Shown: positions 53,354-62,855 of the stretch, piece by piece
Position numbering within the stretch: position 1 is the first letter of the stretch
Layout of the letters: every line of letters starts with the position of its first letter
NCBI RefSeq assembly: GCF_001548055.1
Contig: NZ_AP014724.1
Span: forward strand, 2,634,324-2,698,323
From: Sulfurospirillum cavolei
Lineage (GTDB): Bacteria; Campylobacterota; Campylobacteria; Campylobacterales; Sulfurospirillaceae
Reading direction: 5' to 3'
DNA length: 64,000 nucleotides
Translations under genes and position numbers: made by a program
The notes under the pieces: generated by a model
Told to the model about the DNA's origin: nothing
The model's database searches: none
Seen by the model: only the letters and a program-made list of their open reading frames with translations

Positions 53354-53389
53354 GGCTCTGTCGAGTCTACATGTAGATTCGGCAGAGCC
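53354..53389 (-). terminator. 36-bp near-perfect palindrome between typA and lemA, centred on ACATGT
   Basis: GGCTCTGTCGAGTCTACA (53354-53371) faces TGTAGATTCGGCAGAGCC (53372-53389). The arms pair throughout, with two G-T wobbles. The centre is TCTACATGTAGA. It starts 15 bases after the typA stop. No U-run follows, so it may be a terminator, a processing site or a protein-binding dyad. Confidence 0.6.
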
Positions 53390-53404
53390 ATCGATCAAGC
53401 CGTA

Positions 53405-55204
53405 TTAACGACTCATACGTTTACGTTGCGTCGGATCTAAGTATTTTTTACGAATGCGAATATTTAAAGGCGTCACTTCGACGAGTTCATCGTTTTCAAT
53501 CCACTCAAGTGCTAGCTCAAGGTTCATTTTTCGAGGCGGAACCAGTTTAATCGCTTCATCGGCACCGCTACTTCTAACGTTGCTTTGCGGCTTGCCTTTA
53601 ATCGGATTGACGTCCAAATCGTTCGGACGTGAATGTTCACCGATAATCATACCCGAGTAGACTTTAACCTGTGCATCGATAAACAAAACGCCTCTTTCTT
53701 GCAAGCTAAAGAGTGAATAACCCATCGCCGTACCCGTTTCCATAGAGGTCAATGCACCGTTTTTACGGTGTTCGACTTCGCCGCTCAGCGGACGGAATTC
53801 TAAAAATGAATGGTTCATAACGCCTTCGCCTTTAGTATCGGTCAAAAACTGTCCGCGAAAGCCGATAAGACCGCGCGCGGGAATTTCAAACTCGATTCTC
53901 GTCTGTCCGTCGCCCGTCGGATTCATCGTCTTCATTTCCGCTTTTTTGCGGCCGAGTTTTTCGATAACCGTTCCGGTAAATTCGTCAGGCACGTCAATGA
54001 CCAAGTGCTCGTAAGGTTCCATTTTGACGCCGTTTTCTTCCCTGATGATAACTTCGGGACGACCAAGGGAAAACTCATACCCTTCGCGACGCATATTTTC
54101 CGCTAAGATCGTAATTTGCAACTCGCCGCGGCCGGAAACTTTAAATTTACCTTCGCCCTCGGACTCGTATTTCATCGCAATATTGGTTTTCATCTCGGAT
54201 TCTAAACGCTCGGATAGTTTATTGGAAGTAACGTATTTGCCGTCAAGTCCCGCAAACGGAGAGTCGTTAACCGCAAAAACAACCGAAAGCGTAGGCTCTT
54301 CGATATGTAAAGGATCAAGCGGCATCGGATTATTCGGATCAACGATACTATCGCCGACGTCGAGCGTCTCAAAACCGGCAACCGCAACGATATCGCCGCT
54401 TTCGGCTTCGTTAATATCGATACGATCCAAACCGTGAAAACCGATCAATTTAGAGATACGTCCACGCGTTTGTTCTCCGCTCGCTTTGGCAAGCATTACG
54501 GTTTCGTTCTTTTTAATCGTACCGTTAAAAATACGCGCAATACCGATTTTACCGACATAATTATCGTAATCAAGGGTAAATACCTGTAGTTGAAGCGGAT
54601 TTTCGGGTTTACCCGAAGGTGCGGGGACATGTTTGATAATCGTCTCAAACAAAGGTTCTAAGTTTTTGTTTTCGTCGCTCATATCGTACTTGGCGTAACC
54701 GTCGCGCGCCGCGGCGTAAACGATGGGAAATTCCAACTGCTGCTCGTTCGCACCGAGCGCAACGAGAAGATCGAACACTTCATCGACAACGCGATCGGGA
54801 TCGGCGGCAGGTTTGTCGATTTTATTAACGACGACGATCGGACACAAGCCCAAACTTAACGCTTTTTTAACGACAAACTTGGTCTGAGGCATAACGCCCT
54901 CTTGTGCATCGACTAACAATAAAACGCCGTCGACCATTTTTAAAACACGCTCAACTTCACCACCGAAATCCGCGTGGCCCGGAGTGTCGATAATGTTGAT
55001 TTTCGTCTCTTTATAGCGAATCGCCGTATTTTTAGAAAGGATGGTAATGCCGCGTTCTTTCTCAAGATCGTTGCTATCCATCGCTCTTTCTTCGACTTTT
55101 TGGTGTGCGCTAAAGGTCCCCGATTGTTTCAACAACTCGTCGACCAAAGTAGTTTTGCCGTGGTCAACGTGCGCGATTACGGCAATATTTCTAAACTCTT
55201 GCAA
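53405..55204 (-). CDS. typA: Translational GTPase TypA/BipA
   Basis: 599 residues. The G domain has [19 protein letters not shown], the switch II region [15 protein letters not shown] and [18 protein letters not shown]-like domains follow ([14 protein letters not shown]), then the TypA-specific C-terminal domain with [16 protein letters not shown] and [20 protein letters not shown]. It binds ribosomes under stress and low temperature and helps 50S assembly. GAGGAGAAT-type sequence (ACGAGGAGAATTTTTTGC) precedes the start. It ends at the ACATGT-centred hairpin. Confidence 0.96.
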   Translation of the reverse strand: MQEFRNIAVIAHVDHGKTTLVDELLKQSGTFSAHQKVEERAMDSNDLEKERGITILSKNTAIRYKETKINIIDTPGHADFGGEVERVLKMVDGVLLLVDAQEGVMPQTKFVVKKALSLGLCPIVVVNKIDKPAADPDRVVDEVFDLLVALGANEQQLEFPIVYAAARDGYAKYDMSDENKNLEPLFETIIKHVPAPSGKPENPLQLQVFTLDYDNYVGKIGIARIFNGTIKKNETVMLAKASGEQTRGRISKLIGFHGLDRIDINEAESGDIVAVAGFETLDVGDSIVDPNNPMPLDPLHIEEPTLSVVFAVNDSPFAGLDGKYVTSNKLSERLESEMKTNIAMKYESEGEGKFKVSGRGELQITILAENMRREGYEFSLGRPEVIIREENGVKMEPYEHLVIDVPDEFTGTVIEKLGRKKAEMKTMNPTGDGQTRIEFEIPARGLIGFRGQFLTDTKGEGVMNHSFLEFRPLSGEVEHRKNGALTSMETGTAMGYSLFSLQERGVLFIDAQVKVYSGMIIGEHSRPNDLDVNPIKGKPQSNVRSSGADEAIKLVPPRKMNLELALEWIENDELVEVTPLNIRIRKKYLDPTQRKRMSR

Positions 55205-55335
55205 AAAATTCTCCTCGTTATCTTAGCTTTTACATCTCTTAATAAAACATACGTGGCAGGTGTAGTTCGAAGAAGTAATATGTTTCATTATACCATTTTC
55301 TCGCTAAATTTACATGTAAAGCTTTGTTACCGATG

Positions 55336-55352
55336 TGGAATGAAGATTGCTT
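55336..55352 (+). promoter_or_regulatory. Sigma-54 promoter of the fliK-flgD-flgE-type operon
   Basis: TGGAATGAAGATTGCTT has the invariant GG and GC exactly 10 bases apart (55337-55338 and 55349-55350). It ends 46 bases before the fliK start. The second hook gene has a nearly identical element (TGGAAT-N5-TTGCTT), so the two support each other. Class II flagellar genes in Campylobacterota use sigma-54. Confidence 0.8.
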
Positions 55353-55398
55353 GTTAAAAGCGTGGAATTATCTAAAATTTGAGTATAAGGCAATGAAC

Positions 55399-57093
55399 AT
55401 GCAAGACCTTTTCTCTTTTGTTCAAACCAAAAGCAGCCCTTTATCTACAGCGTCTAATAGCGTTAACACCGACGTTTCTGGTACGCAAACGCCTGCGCAA
55501 GAAGGAGCGTTTGCCGAAAGTTTTTTTGCAATTATTTTGGGAAAATTGACGCAAGAAGAAAACCCTCAAACGATTGAAGAACTTCCGATCGATACGACGA
55601 CTTCTGCCGCTACGGAGAACCTTTTGACGACGAGCAATACGGATGAAGCAAAACCTATCGACGAACATCTTTTAGAAGATCTTTTAAGCATCGTCAATAC
55701 CTTGCAACAAGATTCACAAACAACGAATTTCCCAACGTTAAAAGCGTCTTCAAATCTTGAAAAGATTCTTAACAATGAAACGGCTCGCCAAGATTTTGCC
55801 AATGTTAAAAACGTTAGCGACTTGCTTGAACTCTCCAAAAAATACGACTTAGGACTCGAAAAACTCTCGATTTCAAAAGAGAGCGTCGAAAGTTTACAAA
55901 CCAAATTCCCGAAGCTAACGCAAAATAATTTTTTCGACGAGATTACGACAGCACTCAAGCAAATGCAAACCGAACCTCGACCAACGGCGCAACAAACAAC
56001 GATTCCGACCCAAGTAGGGCTCATGAATCTTTTGGATAACCAACAGCCCAAAACCCAACCCGTGCCGCAGACGCAATCCATTTTGGGTGAGTTAATTGCC
56101 AAAGAGAGCTCTAGCGAAGCAACGCATGCGCAACAACCCATCCCAACGTCGTCTAATCCTTTAGAAGAGACGTCAATCGTAAACGAAAAGCAACAAACGT
56201 TAACGCAAAAAATAGTAAACAACGCCGCATCGGAAACTAAAATTACCGACGCTTCTATGCAACAAACGAATGATCCACACACCGACGATGCGGTAAAATC
56301 TTCTATCGAAGTATTAACAAAACCGTTGGAAACCGTTATTCAAAAAGCATTGCACGACGTCAAACAAGAAATAAAAAAATCTGAAGTTCCGACACAAGCA
56401 ATTAACGATAACGACGCAACAACGCAAGAAACTCCGATAGTAAAAACCAATGACCTCAAAGCAGAAGCTATTCAAAAAAGCGATGCTAAAAATGACGAAT
56501 CGTTGGTAAAACCTTTGAAACAAGAAAAAACAATCGACGTGTCAAACGATGAACTTTCTTCCGTACAGACGACAAAGCCGCTCGTATCGGAAGAGGTAAA
56601 GTCATCGAGCGAAGATATACAATCAACACCCGATATTAAAACCGATAGCACCGTAAAACTAACAACAAAACAAGATTTTAACACGACGAATAAACCGACT
56701 ACGACCAAAGAGAGCCTCTCACAGTTTGCCAGCGATTTAAAAGAGCAGATCGAAACTTACAAACCGCCCATTATGAAAGTGGAACTCTCCTTAAGTCCAA
56801 AAAGCTTAGGCGATGTCGACGTAACATTATTGACGCGAGGCAATAATCTACATGTCAACATTTCATCCAATGCTACGACCATGAGCCTCTTCACCCAAAA
56901 TCAAGACGAAGTCAAGAATGCTTTGGTCAATATGGGTTTTACCAACCTTGAAATGAACTTTAGCGATCAACGTAACAGTGAACAATCGCAACACAACCAA
57001 AAACAAAGCGGCGGAAACTTTAAAGAGTTCGGCGCGGAACAAACCGAGGACGATACGGCACTCTTAGAAATCGTCATTCCTCAATACGTTTAA
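55399..57093 (+). CDS. fliK: Flagellar hook-length control protein
   Basis: 564 residues from the ATG at 55399 (AAGG 8 bases upstream; an ATG two codons earlier is closer than usual to the site). A long Thr/Gln/Lys-rich disordered ruler region is followed by the conserved C-terminal Flg_hook domain (about residues 440-530) with PPIMKVELSLSPKSLGDVDV, VNISSNATTMSLF and VKNALVNMGFTNLEM. It measures hook length and switches export from hook to filament proteins. flgD follows after 12 bases. A 238-residue reading frame on the other strand inside it is a shadow. Confidence 0.88.
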   Translation: MQDLFSFVQTKSSPLSTASNSVNTDVSGTQTPAQEGAFAESFFAIILGKLTQEENPQTIEELPIDTTTSAATENLLTTSNTDEAKPIDEHLLEDLLSIVNTLQQDSQTTNFPTLKASSNLEKILNNETARQDFANVKNVSDLLELSKKYDLGLEKLSISKESVESLQTKFPKLTQNNFFDEITTALKQMQTEPRPTAQQTTIPTQVGLMNLLDNQQPKTQPVPQTQSILGELIAKESSSEATHAQQPIPTSSNPLEETSIVNEKQQTLTQKIVNNAASETKITDASMQQTNDPHTDDAVKSSIEVLTKPLETVIQKALHDVKQEIKKSEVPTQAINDNDATTQETPIVKTNDLKAEAIQKSDAKNDESLVKPLKQEKTIDVSNDELSSVQTTKPLVSEEVKSSSEDIQSTPDIKTDSTVKLTTKQDFNTTNKPTTTKESLSQFASDLKEQIETYKPPIMKVELSLSPKSLGDVDVTLLTRGNNLHVNISSNATTMSLFTQNQDEVKNALVNMGFTNLEMNFSDQRNSEQSQHNQKQSGGNFKEFGAEQTEDDTALLEIVIPQYV

Positions 57094-57105
57094 AAAGGAT
57101 ACAAC

Positions 57106-57816
57106 ATGGCAACAGGATATGAAAATCTTATTAAAACGGGAAGCTCTACAACCACTAGCGGTACAAGTTCAAGCACGAGTACGGCAAAAACAGGCTCTGC
57201 CGATAGCTTAAATAAAGATGATTTTTTACAGCTTTTGCTCGTTGAGCTACAACATCAAGATCCGACCGATCCAATGGATAGCGATAAAATCTTGACCCAA
57301 ACATCACAATTAGCAACCCTTGAAGCTTCCGAAAACACCAATAAAGCTTTGGAAGATTTAGCGGCACAACTGAAACAAAGCGTGAGTGCCGGAGCAACTT
57401 CGGTTATCGGTAAAATGGCAAGCCTCGGCTATAACGCTATCACGTTAAAAGACGGCGAAGCGGCGTATGAAGTCTATTTTCCAAATGAGATTAAAGACGG
57501 AACGCTTACGATTAAAGACGCTAACAAAAATACCGTGCAAACCATCGACCTTGGAGACGTTGCCGCCGGTAAAAGCGGCGTAGTCGCCTTTAAATGGGAC
57601 GGTACGAACCAATACGGCGATAAAGTTAAAGACGGATATTACAGCGTTACGGCGGATTACGTCGATGCAAACGGTAAATCGCAAACAACGCAATTCGGTG
57701 TTTATCCCGTAGAATCCATTCGTTACGAAGACGGCGAAACTTATGTCAAACTCGGTTCAACTTATTATCCGATGGGTGACGTAACCGAGTTTTACGAACA
57801 ATCTTTAATTTCATAA
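57106..57816 (+). CDS. flgD: Flagellar hook capping protein
   Basis: 236 residues. The N-terminal part has LNKDDFLQLLLVELQHQDP and DPMDSDKILTQTSQLATLEA, the FlgD export/capping signature. A FlgD Ig-like/tudor part follows (VVAFKWDGTNQYGDKVKDGY). It caps the growing hook and is discarded afterwards. AAAGGATACAAC precedes the ATG. Middle gene of the sigma-54 unit. Confidence 0.95.
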   Translation: MATGYENLIKTGSSTTTSGTSSSTSTAKTGSADSLNKDDFLQLLLVELQHQDPTDPMDSDKILTQTSQLATLEASENTNKALEDLAAQLKQSVSAGATSVIGKMASLGYNAITLKDGEAAYEVYFPNEIKDGTLTIKDANKNTVQTIDLGDVAAGKSGVVAFKWDGTNQYGDKVKDGYYSVTADYVDANGKSQTTQFGVYPVESIRYEDGETYVKLGSTYYPMGDVTEFYEQSLIS

Positions 57817-57825
57817 GAAACGGCG

Positions 57826-59520
57826 ATGAACAGTTCATTATACAATAGCGTCTCGGGCGTTAAATCGTTTCAGTTCGCGATGGACGTCCAATCCAACAAC
57901 ATCGCTAACATCAATACCATCGGATTTAAAGGAAGCACTCCGGAAATTTCATCGCTTTTTTCAACGACGCTGGCAGGTACCTATGCCGCATATGCTAATG
58001 ACGACAGTTTAGGTGCTTCTAGCCAAACGACGGCGTTTAATATGAACCAAGGTATCCTTCAAAACACCGATAATGCCTTTGATTTGGCGATCGGCGGAGA
58101 AGGCTGGTTTGGGGTTCAAGGGCTTAACGAAAAAACCTATTTTACGCGAGCAGGACAATTTTCAATCGATTCTAACGGCGATCTAGTCGATATAAACGGC
58201 AATTATCTTCTAGCAACGTCGGGAGACAATATCACTCCGACAACGCTTGATGAAACAACCCTCTCCAAATTCGGTACGTATTACAAAAGCACCGCAAAAA
58301 CACCTGCGCAACCGTACGCAATTAGTGCTACGGGAGATGTGCCTCTTGGAAGCGTCGGGAAACAAACAAAAGTGCATTTACCCGATTTATTGTACTATCC
58401 TCCGACGGCAACAACGAGTGTTTCTTACAGTGCCAGCTTAAATCCAAAGGTCACGACAGGTTCCGTTAGCGTTCCTCTGAACAGCGATGACTACACGCAA
58501 ACCGTTACCGCCGCTTCCGGAAAAATAAGCCTAAACGGAACGACGACACATACGAGCGCACTTCAAAATCCTCAACCGGGGGATCAAGTGCTCGTTACCG
58601 TTACGGATAACGCCGGTAAAAAATTAACGACTACTACCCAATTAGATGCGTCAAATCAATGGAGCATTTCCAATGTTAATGTCAGCGAACTCGATACGAG
58701 TAGCCCTTTAAACGTTTCGGTCTCCGTGACTTCCAACCAAGAAGTTGCCAATCAAGACCATGCATCGATCGGTATTATTGGTCCAGACGGCGATAAAGAT
58801 ACGCTTGATATGACTTTTACGAAAAGAGTTCCTCAAGCCGCTTCGGGAACGACATGGGATGTTACCGCCAATATTTACAGCTTTTATGAAAATTACGACA
58901 GTACAAAGACCTATGATCCTTCACTCTATTACGTTGACCAAAAAGACGCCAAAGTCTATGAAATCGTCGACACCCAAACGGGTACCTTAGAATTTGACGG
59001 AGCCGGTAGACTTCTTAGCAACTCTTTGCCCGCACTTTCCAACGGAGGGACGACTCTAAACGTCAATCTGGGAACACTTAATAGTTTTGACGGACTTGTT
59101 TCCAGTACCAGTATTACTAAAACGAGCAGTTATCAAACAAACGGTACCGTCGAAGGGTTTTTAAAAAACTACGGAATGGACGGCAACGGCAATATTATTG
59201 CCGAATTCGATAACGGAAAAAGCTCCGCTATTGCTAAAGTTGCCGTATACCACTTTCAAAACGACCAAGGTTTAACGTCTGCATCTTCAAACCTCTTTGA
59301 AGAGTCTTCCAACAGCGGAAAAGCTATTTTTTATACCGATAAAGACGGAAATGCTTTTTTAGGCTCCAATGTTTTAAATCACCGACTGGAAGGAAGTAAC
59401 GTTAGTATGGCAACGGCATTGACCGAACTGATCGTGATACAAAAAGCATTTACCGCAAGTTCTAAAGGCATTACGACCAGCGATGAGTTGCTCCAAAATG
59501 CTATCAATATGAAACAATAG
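57826..59520 (+). CDS. flgE: Flagellar hook protein (FlgE family), 564-residue form
   Basis: 564 residues. N-terminal rod/hook helix with SVSGVKSFQFAMDVQSNNIA, NINTIGFKGS, then QGILQNTDNAFDLAIGGEGW and YFTRAGQFSIDSNGDLVD, and the matching C-terminal helix (ATALTELIVIQKAFTASSKG, ITTSDELLQNAINM). The middle surface domain (about residues 180-400) is Ser/Thr-rich. It is the third gene after fliK and flgD, the expected place of flgE. A second, much larger family member follows, so which one makes the bulk of the hook is open. Confidence 0.85.
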   Translation: MNSSLYNSVSGVKSFQFAMDVQSNNIANINTIGFKGSTPEISSLFSTTLAGTYAAYANDDSLGASSQTTAFNMNQGILQNTDNAFDLAIGGEGWFGVQGLNEKTYFTRAGQFSIDSNGDLVDINGNYLLATSGDNITPTTLDETTLSKFGTYYKSTAKTPAQPYAISATGDVPLGSVGKQTKVHLPDLLYYPPTATTSVSYSASLNPKVTTGSVSVPLNSDDYTQTVTAASGKISLNGTTTHTSALQNPQPGDQVLVTVTDNAGKKLTTTTQLDASNQWSISNVNVSELDTSSPLNVSVSVTSNQEVANQDHASIGIIGPDGDKDTLDMTFTKRVPQAASGTTWDVTANIYSFYENYDSTKTYDPSLYYVDQKDAKVYEIVDTQTGTLEFDGAGRLLSNSLPALSNGGTTLNVNLGTLNSFDGLVSSTSITKTSSYQTNGTVEGFLKNYGMDGNGNIIAEFDNGKSSAIAKVAVYHFQNDQGLTSASSNLFEESSNSGKAIFYTDKDGNAFLGSNVLNHRLEGSNVSMATALTELIVIQKAFTASSKGITTSDELLQNAINMKQ

Positions 59521-59534
59521 TTTTTGACATTATA

Positions 59535-59551
59535 TGGAATAAAAATTGCTT
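59535..59551 (+). promoter_or_regulatory. Sigma-54 promoter of the large hook gene
   Basis: TGGAATAAAAATTGCTT, with GG and GC 10 bases apart (59536-59537 and 59548-59549), lies 54 bases before the start at 59606. The large hook gene can therefore be transcribed independently of the fliK operon. Confidence 0.8.
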
Positions 59552-59605
59552 TTGATTTTAAACACTATTCATTACACTAAAAAGTAACTTTAAAAAGGAT
59601 ACGCT

Positions 59606-62600
59606 ATGATGAGATCACTTTGGGCCGGCGTTACCGGATTACAAGCGCACCAAATTGCTATGGACGTTGAAGGTAATAACATTGCAAACGTTAATACTAC
59701 CGGCTTTAAATATTCTCGTGCGAATTTTTCCGATCTTCTCAATCAAACGGCCAAAATCGCTACGGCTCCGCAAGGAGAGCTCGGCGGTAAAAACTCAATG
59801 CAAATAGGTCTTGGAACGCAAGTCAGTTCCGTTACGAAGATTTTTAAACAAGGTTCTATCGAAACCACCGATAAAAATACCGATCTTGCCATCAGCGGAG
59901 ACGGTTTTTTCGTTATTTCTCCAGACGGCGGAAATACCTACAAATACTCCCGAAACGGAGATTTTTCATTTGACGCAAACGGTAACTTCGTCGATGCAAA
60001 CGGCTATATTGCACAAGGTTGGGTCAGAGACGATACTACCGGCGAAATCGACGCAACGGCTCCGATTCGAAATATCACTATTCCTCCCGGATTGACCACG
60101 CCGGCTAACGATACGGGATACATTACGCTTAAAGCCAATCTTAACTCCGGTGATTCTACCAAAAATAAAAGTGCTATTTATGCATTAGATCAATATAAAG
60201 GTTGGTACGATAAGGACAATAACAATACCAAATCGACAACGGAAAAACATGATGAAAACGATGCTTCGTTAAACTCTTTCAATACCGATAATGAATTGGT
60301 CGAACGCGGTGTCGATATGGGTGTTCTCTTTAATGCCTCGGGTGAAGCGTTTAACCTAAGAGAAGGGCAGGGTATCTGGATGAGTTATGCCGATGCCGTC
60401 GCCAAACCGCAAAGCATCACGGCGAGCAATTCAACGTCGTCGTTAAAAATTACCGTTAACGGCGTTAGTATCAGCGGCGAATTGACAAAAGCCGCAAAAG
60501 CGACTCCGACAAGTGAAGAAAATATTCTTGTCGCTAACGAAATCGCAAACCTCATTAACCAAAAAACAAGCGAAACGGGTGTTGTTGCAACCGTTGAAAA
60601 CGGCAATCATCTGGTTCTTAAAAATACTAATAAAATAGGAACCGATGAGCAACATAAAAATATTAACCTTGACGTTACCTCTCCAACAACAATCGGTTTA
60701 ACGTCAACACAAGTCATTACCGCTTATCAATACGCTTATTCGACTTCTTCCGTCTCGGCATCACACGATTACGATGCGAGCGTCGTTAGAAAATTTCATA
60801 CGACGGAAGATTTACGAAATGCTATGCAAGTAGATGCACGTTTATGGACAAATTACTTAGGTAGCGTCGTTGATCCAAACGGTGCCGATAATAAAGCCAA
60901 TACAACAAACGACAACATTCCTTGGTCAACCGTTAGTTCCTTAAATAAAAATGACGGTGTGCAGGTTTTAGTCAACGAAGAGGGAAAATTTGTACTTAAA
61001 AACCCTACGGGAGATGCACCGGATGTTTATACCGGAGCTATGAGCGGTTTTACGATCAACTCCGTTTTATCTTCACAAGACGTTACGTTTCCTGCCGGAA
61101 CAACATTTGAAAATGCAATCACTTTACCTACGGGTACGACCGTAACCTTAAGCGGAAAAATTCCCGGAGATGCCACTTACGGAACGGAAGGAGATTATAC
61201 GTTCATCGGAACGGTCCCTGCCGGCTTTGTTTTAAGTGCAGATGCTACGTTACCTCAAGGAACGACTTTTCCTCAATTTAGTGCAACGATTAACGATCCG
61301 CTTGACGTGACCGCAGACGATAGAACCATCGATATTGCGCTTACAACGGCGGCCGTTGCCGGACAAACGTATTCTATTACTATCGGCGGTACAACCTATA
61401 CTACCGCAGCCGCAGCCGGCGGAGAAACCGCAGCAACCGTAGCGGGCACATTGTATAACCTTATTAAAGCCGACTATGCCGACGCAACACTCGACGGTAC
61501 GACGATTACTTTACCGACCAATGCCGGTACGACGACGATTAATCCTCCTACCTCAAGCGTAGCAGGAACGATTTCGGCAACGATTAGTGCGGCACTTGCG
61601 GCAACGGATGACGACCGTACGATCAATTTAGCCGGTACATCCAATTCCATTGCGGGACAAACGTATTCTATCACTATCGGCGGTACGACCTATACCTATA
61701 CTCCTGCTGCTGCCGGAGAAAATGCAGCTACCATAGCGAGCGGTTTACGAGCCCTCATAGAAGCCGATGCCGCTTATACAGGACACACGTCCGTTGTAGG
61801 ATCCGTTATTACCATTGATCAAGGTGCGGGAACGGAAAATATCGTCGCTTCAACCAATATCGATGCCGTCGATGTTACGGATGTCGGTATTACGGATAAA
61901 GACGGTGACGGTAAAAAAGACGATCAAGCTATTTACGTTTCTATTACGGGATTAACAAACGCAAGCAATAACGTCAGTGAAAATACCAAATTTACCACAT
62001 CGTTTTCCGCGCTTCAAGGTTCACTCCCCTCAGGTACGTCTGAAAGATCGACTCAAAATATCTATATGGCAAGCCATGCTTCCAGTATCGACGTATACGA
62101 CTCTTTAGGGTCTAAACATACCGTTCGTTTTGAATTTAGAAAAATCGGACAAACCGATAACGGCGGTACTGAATGGTCCATGCTGATTACCGTACCGGAA
62201 CCGGGTCAAATTAATTATGCGGCTGGAAATTTACCCGAAAATATTATCACGGGTTCTATTGCGTTCAATAGCGACGGATCACTCGCAACTTTTACACCGA
62301 CAAACTTGACGTATACTGCCAATAACGGTTCATCACCGAATCAAAATATAGAGCTTCATTTTGGTACGCTGGGTCAATTTGACGGTATGACTTCATTTGA
62401 TAAAGAATCCAATACTTCGGGTATTTCGCAAGACGGTTATCCGGGCGGCGATCTTTCGGGTATTCGCGTCGACGAAACGGGAACGCTGATCGGAAGCTTT
62501 ACCAACGGACGAAGTTTCGGTCTTGCACAAGTTGCCATGGCAAAATTTACCAATAACGAAGGTTTGGAAAGCGACGGCGGAAATACTTTTATTCAGACGT

Positions 62601-62800
62601 CAAACTCCGGCGATCCCGTTATCGGTCAAGCATCCGTCGGCGGTAGGGGAGCCATACAAGCAAGCTCGCTCGAAATGAGTAACGTGGATCTTTCACGCTC
62701 CTTAACGCAATTGATCGTTATCCAAAGAGGATACCAAGCAAACTCCAAAACGATCACAACTTCGGATGAAATGCTCAATACGCTTCTTCAATTAAAATAG
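59606..62800 (+). CDS. flgE: Giant flagellar hook protein (FlgE family, 1064 residues)
   Basis: 1064 residues, larger than the 700-870 of most Campylobacterota FlgE and far larger than enteric FlgE (about 400). The helical ends are canonical: MRSLWAGVTGLQAHQIAMD, GNNIANVNTTGFKYS and the C-terminal SRSLTQLIVIQRGYQANSKT. The centre (about residues 240-830) is a Thr/Ala/Gly-rich surface region with a tandem domain duplication (61.3-61.9 kb, about 98 residues per unit). Own sigma-54 promoter; AAAAAGGATACGCT precedes the ATG. It probably forms the bulk of the hook or an outer, surface-exposed layer of it. Central repeats may vary between strains. Confidence 0.9.
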   Translation: MMRSLWAGVTGLQAHQIAMDVEGNNIANVNTTGFKYSRANFSDLLNQTAKIATAPQGELGGKNSMQIGLGTQVSSVTKIFKQGSIETTDKNTDLAISGDGFFVISPDGGNTYKYSRNGDFSFDANGNFVDANGYIAQGWVRDDTTGEIDATAPIRNITIPPGLTTPANDTGYITLKANLNSGDSTKNKSAIYALDQYKGWYDKDNNNTKSTTEKHDENDASLNSFNTDNELVERGVDMGVLFNASGEAFNLREGQGIWMSYADAVAKPQSITASNSTSSLKITVNGVSISGELTKAAKATPTSEENILVANEIANLINQKTSETGVVATVENGNHLVLKNTNKIGTDEQHKNINLDVTSPTTIGLTSTQVITAYQYAYSTSSVSASHDYDASVVRKFHTTEDLRNAMQVDARLWTNYLGSVVDPNGADNKANTTNDNIPWSTVSSLNKNDGVQVLVNEEGKFVLKNPTGDAPDVYTGAMSGFTINSVLSSQDVTFPAGTTFENAITLPTGTTVTLSGKIPGDATYGTEGDYTFIGTVPAGFVLSADATLPQGTTFPQFSATINDPLDVTADDRTIDIALTTAAVAGQTYSITIGGTTYTTAAAAGGETAATVAGTLYNLIKADYADATLDGTTITLPTNAGTTTINPPTSSVAGTISATISAALAATDDDRTINLAGTSNSIAGQTYSITIGGTTYTYTPAAAGENAATIASGLRALIEADAAYTGHTSVVGSVITIDQGAGTENIVASTNIDAVDVTDVGITDKDGDGKKDDQAIYVSITGLTNASNNVSENTKFTTSFSALQGSLPSGTSERSTQNIYMASHASSIDVYDSLGSKHTVRFEFRKIGQTDNGGTEWSMLITVPEPGQINYAAGNLPENIITGSIAFNSDGSLATFTPTNLTYTANNGSSPNQNIELHFGTLGQFDGMTSFDKESNTSGISQDGYPGGDLSGIRVDETGTLIGSFTNGRSFGLAQVAMAKFTNNEGLESDGGNTFIQTSNSGDPVIGQASVGGRGAIQASSLEMSNVDLSRSLTQLIVIQRGYQANSKTITTSDEMLNTLLQLK
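61361..61693 (+). repeat. Tandem domain repeat inside the giant hook gene
   Basis: A 39-base segment encoding GQTYSITIGGTTY occurs at 61361-61399 and again at 61655-61693 with two mismatches. The offset is 294 bases (98 codons). Flanking DDRTI motifs are at the same offset, so a whole domain is duplicated. Confidence 0.8.
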
Positions 62801-62826
62801 ATTTTTTTAGCTTACATGTACTACAA

Positions 62827-62851
62827 TGAGTCCCAAAAAACTTGGGACTCA
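62827..62851 (+). repeat. Hairpin immediately upstream of thyX
   Basis: TGAGTCCCAA (62827-62836) and TTGGGACTCA (62842-62851) form a perfect 10-bp stem with loop AAAAC. It ends 4 bases before the thyX ATG and no U-run follows. It could end hook-gene transcripts or shape thyX translation. Confidence 0.65.
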
Positions 62852-62855
62852 ACAC

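Noticed and set aside
55566..56282. 238-residue open frame on the minus strand inside fliK
   Set aside because: Composition (Cys/Ser/Val-rich) is that of an antisense shadow of Thr/Gln/Lys-rich coding DNA, and it has no ribosome site or family resemblance.
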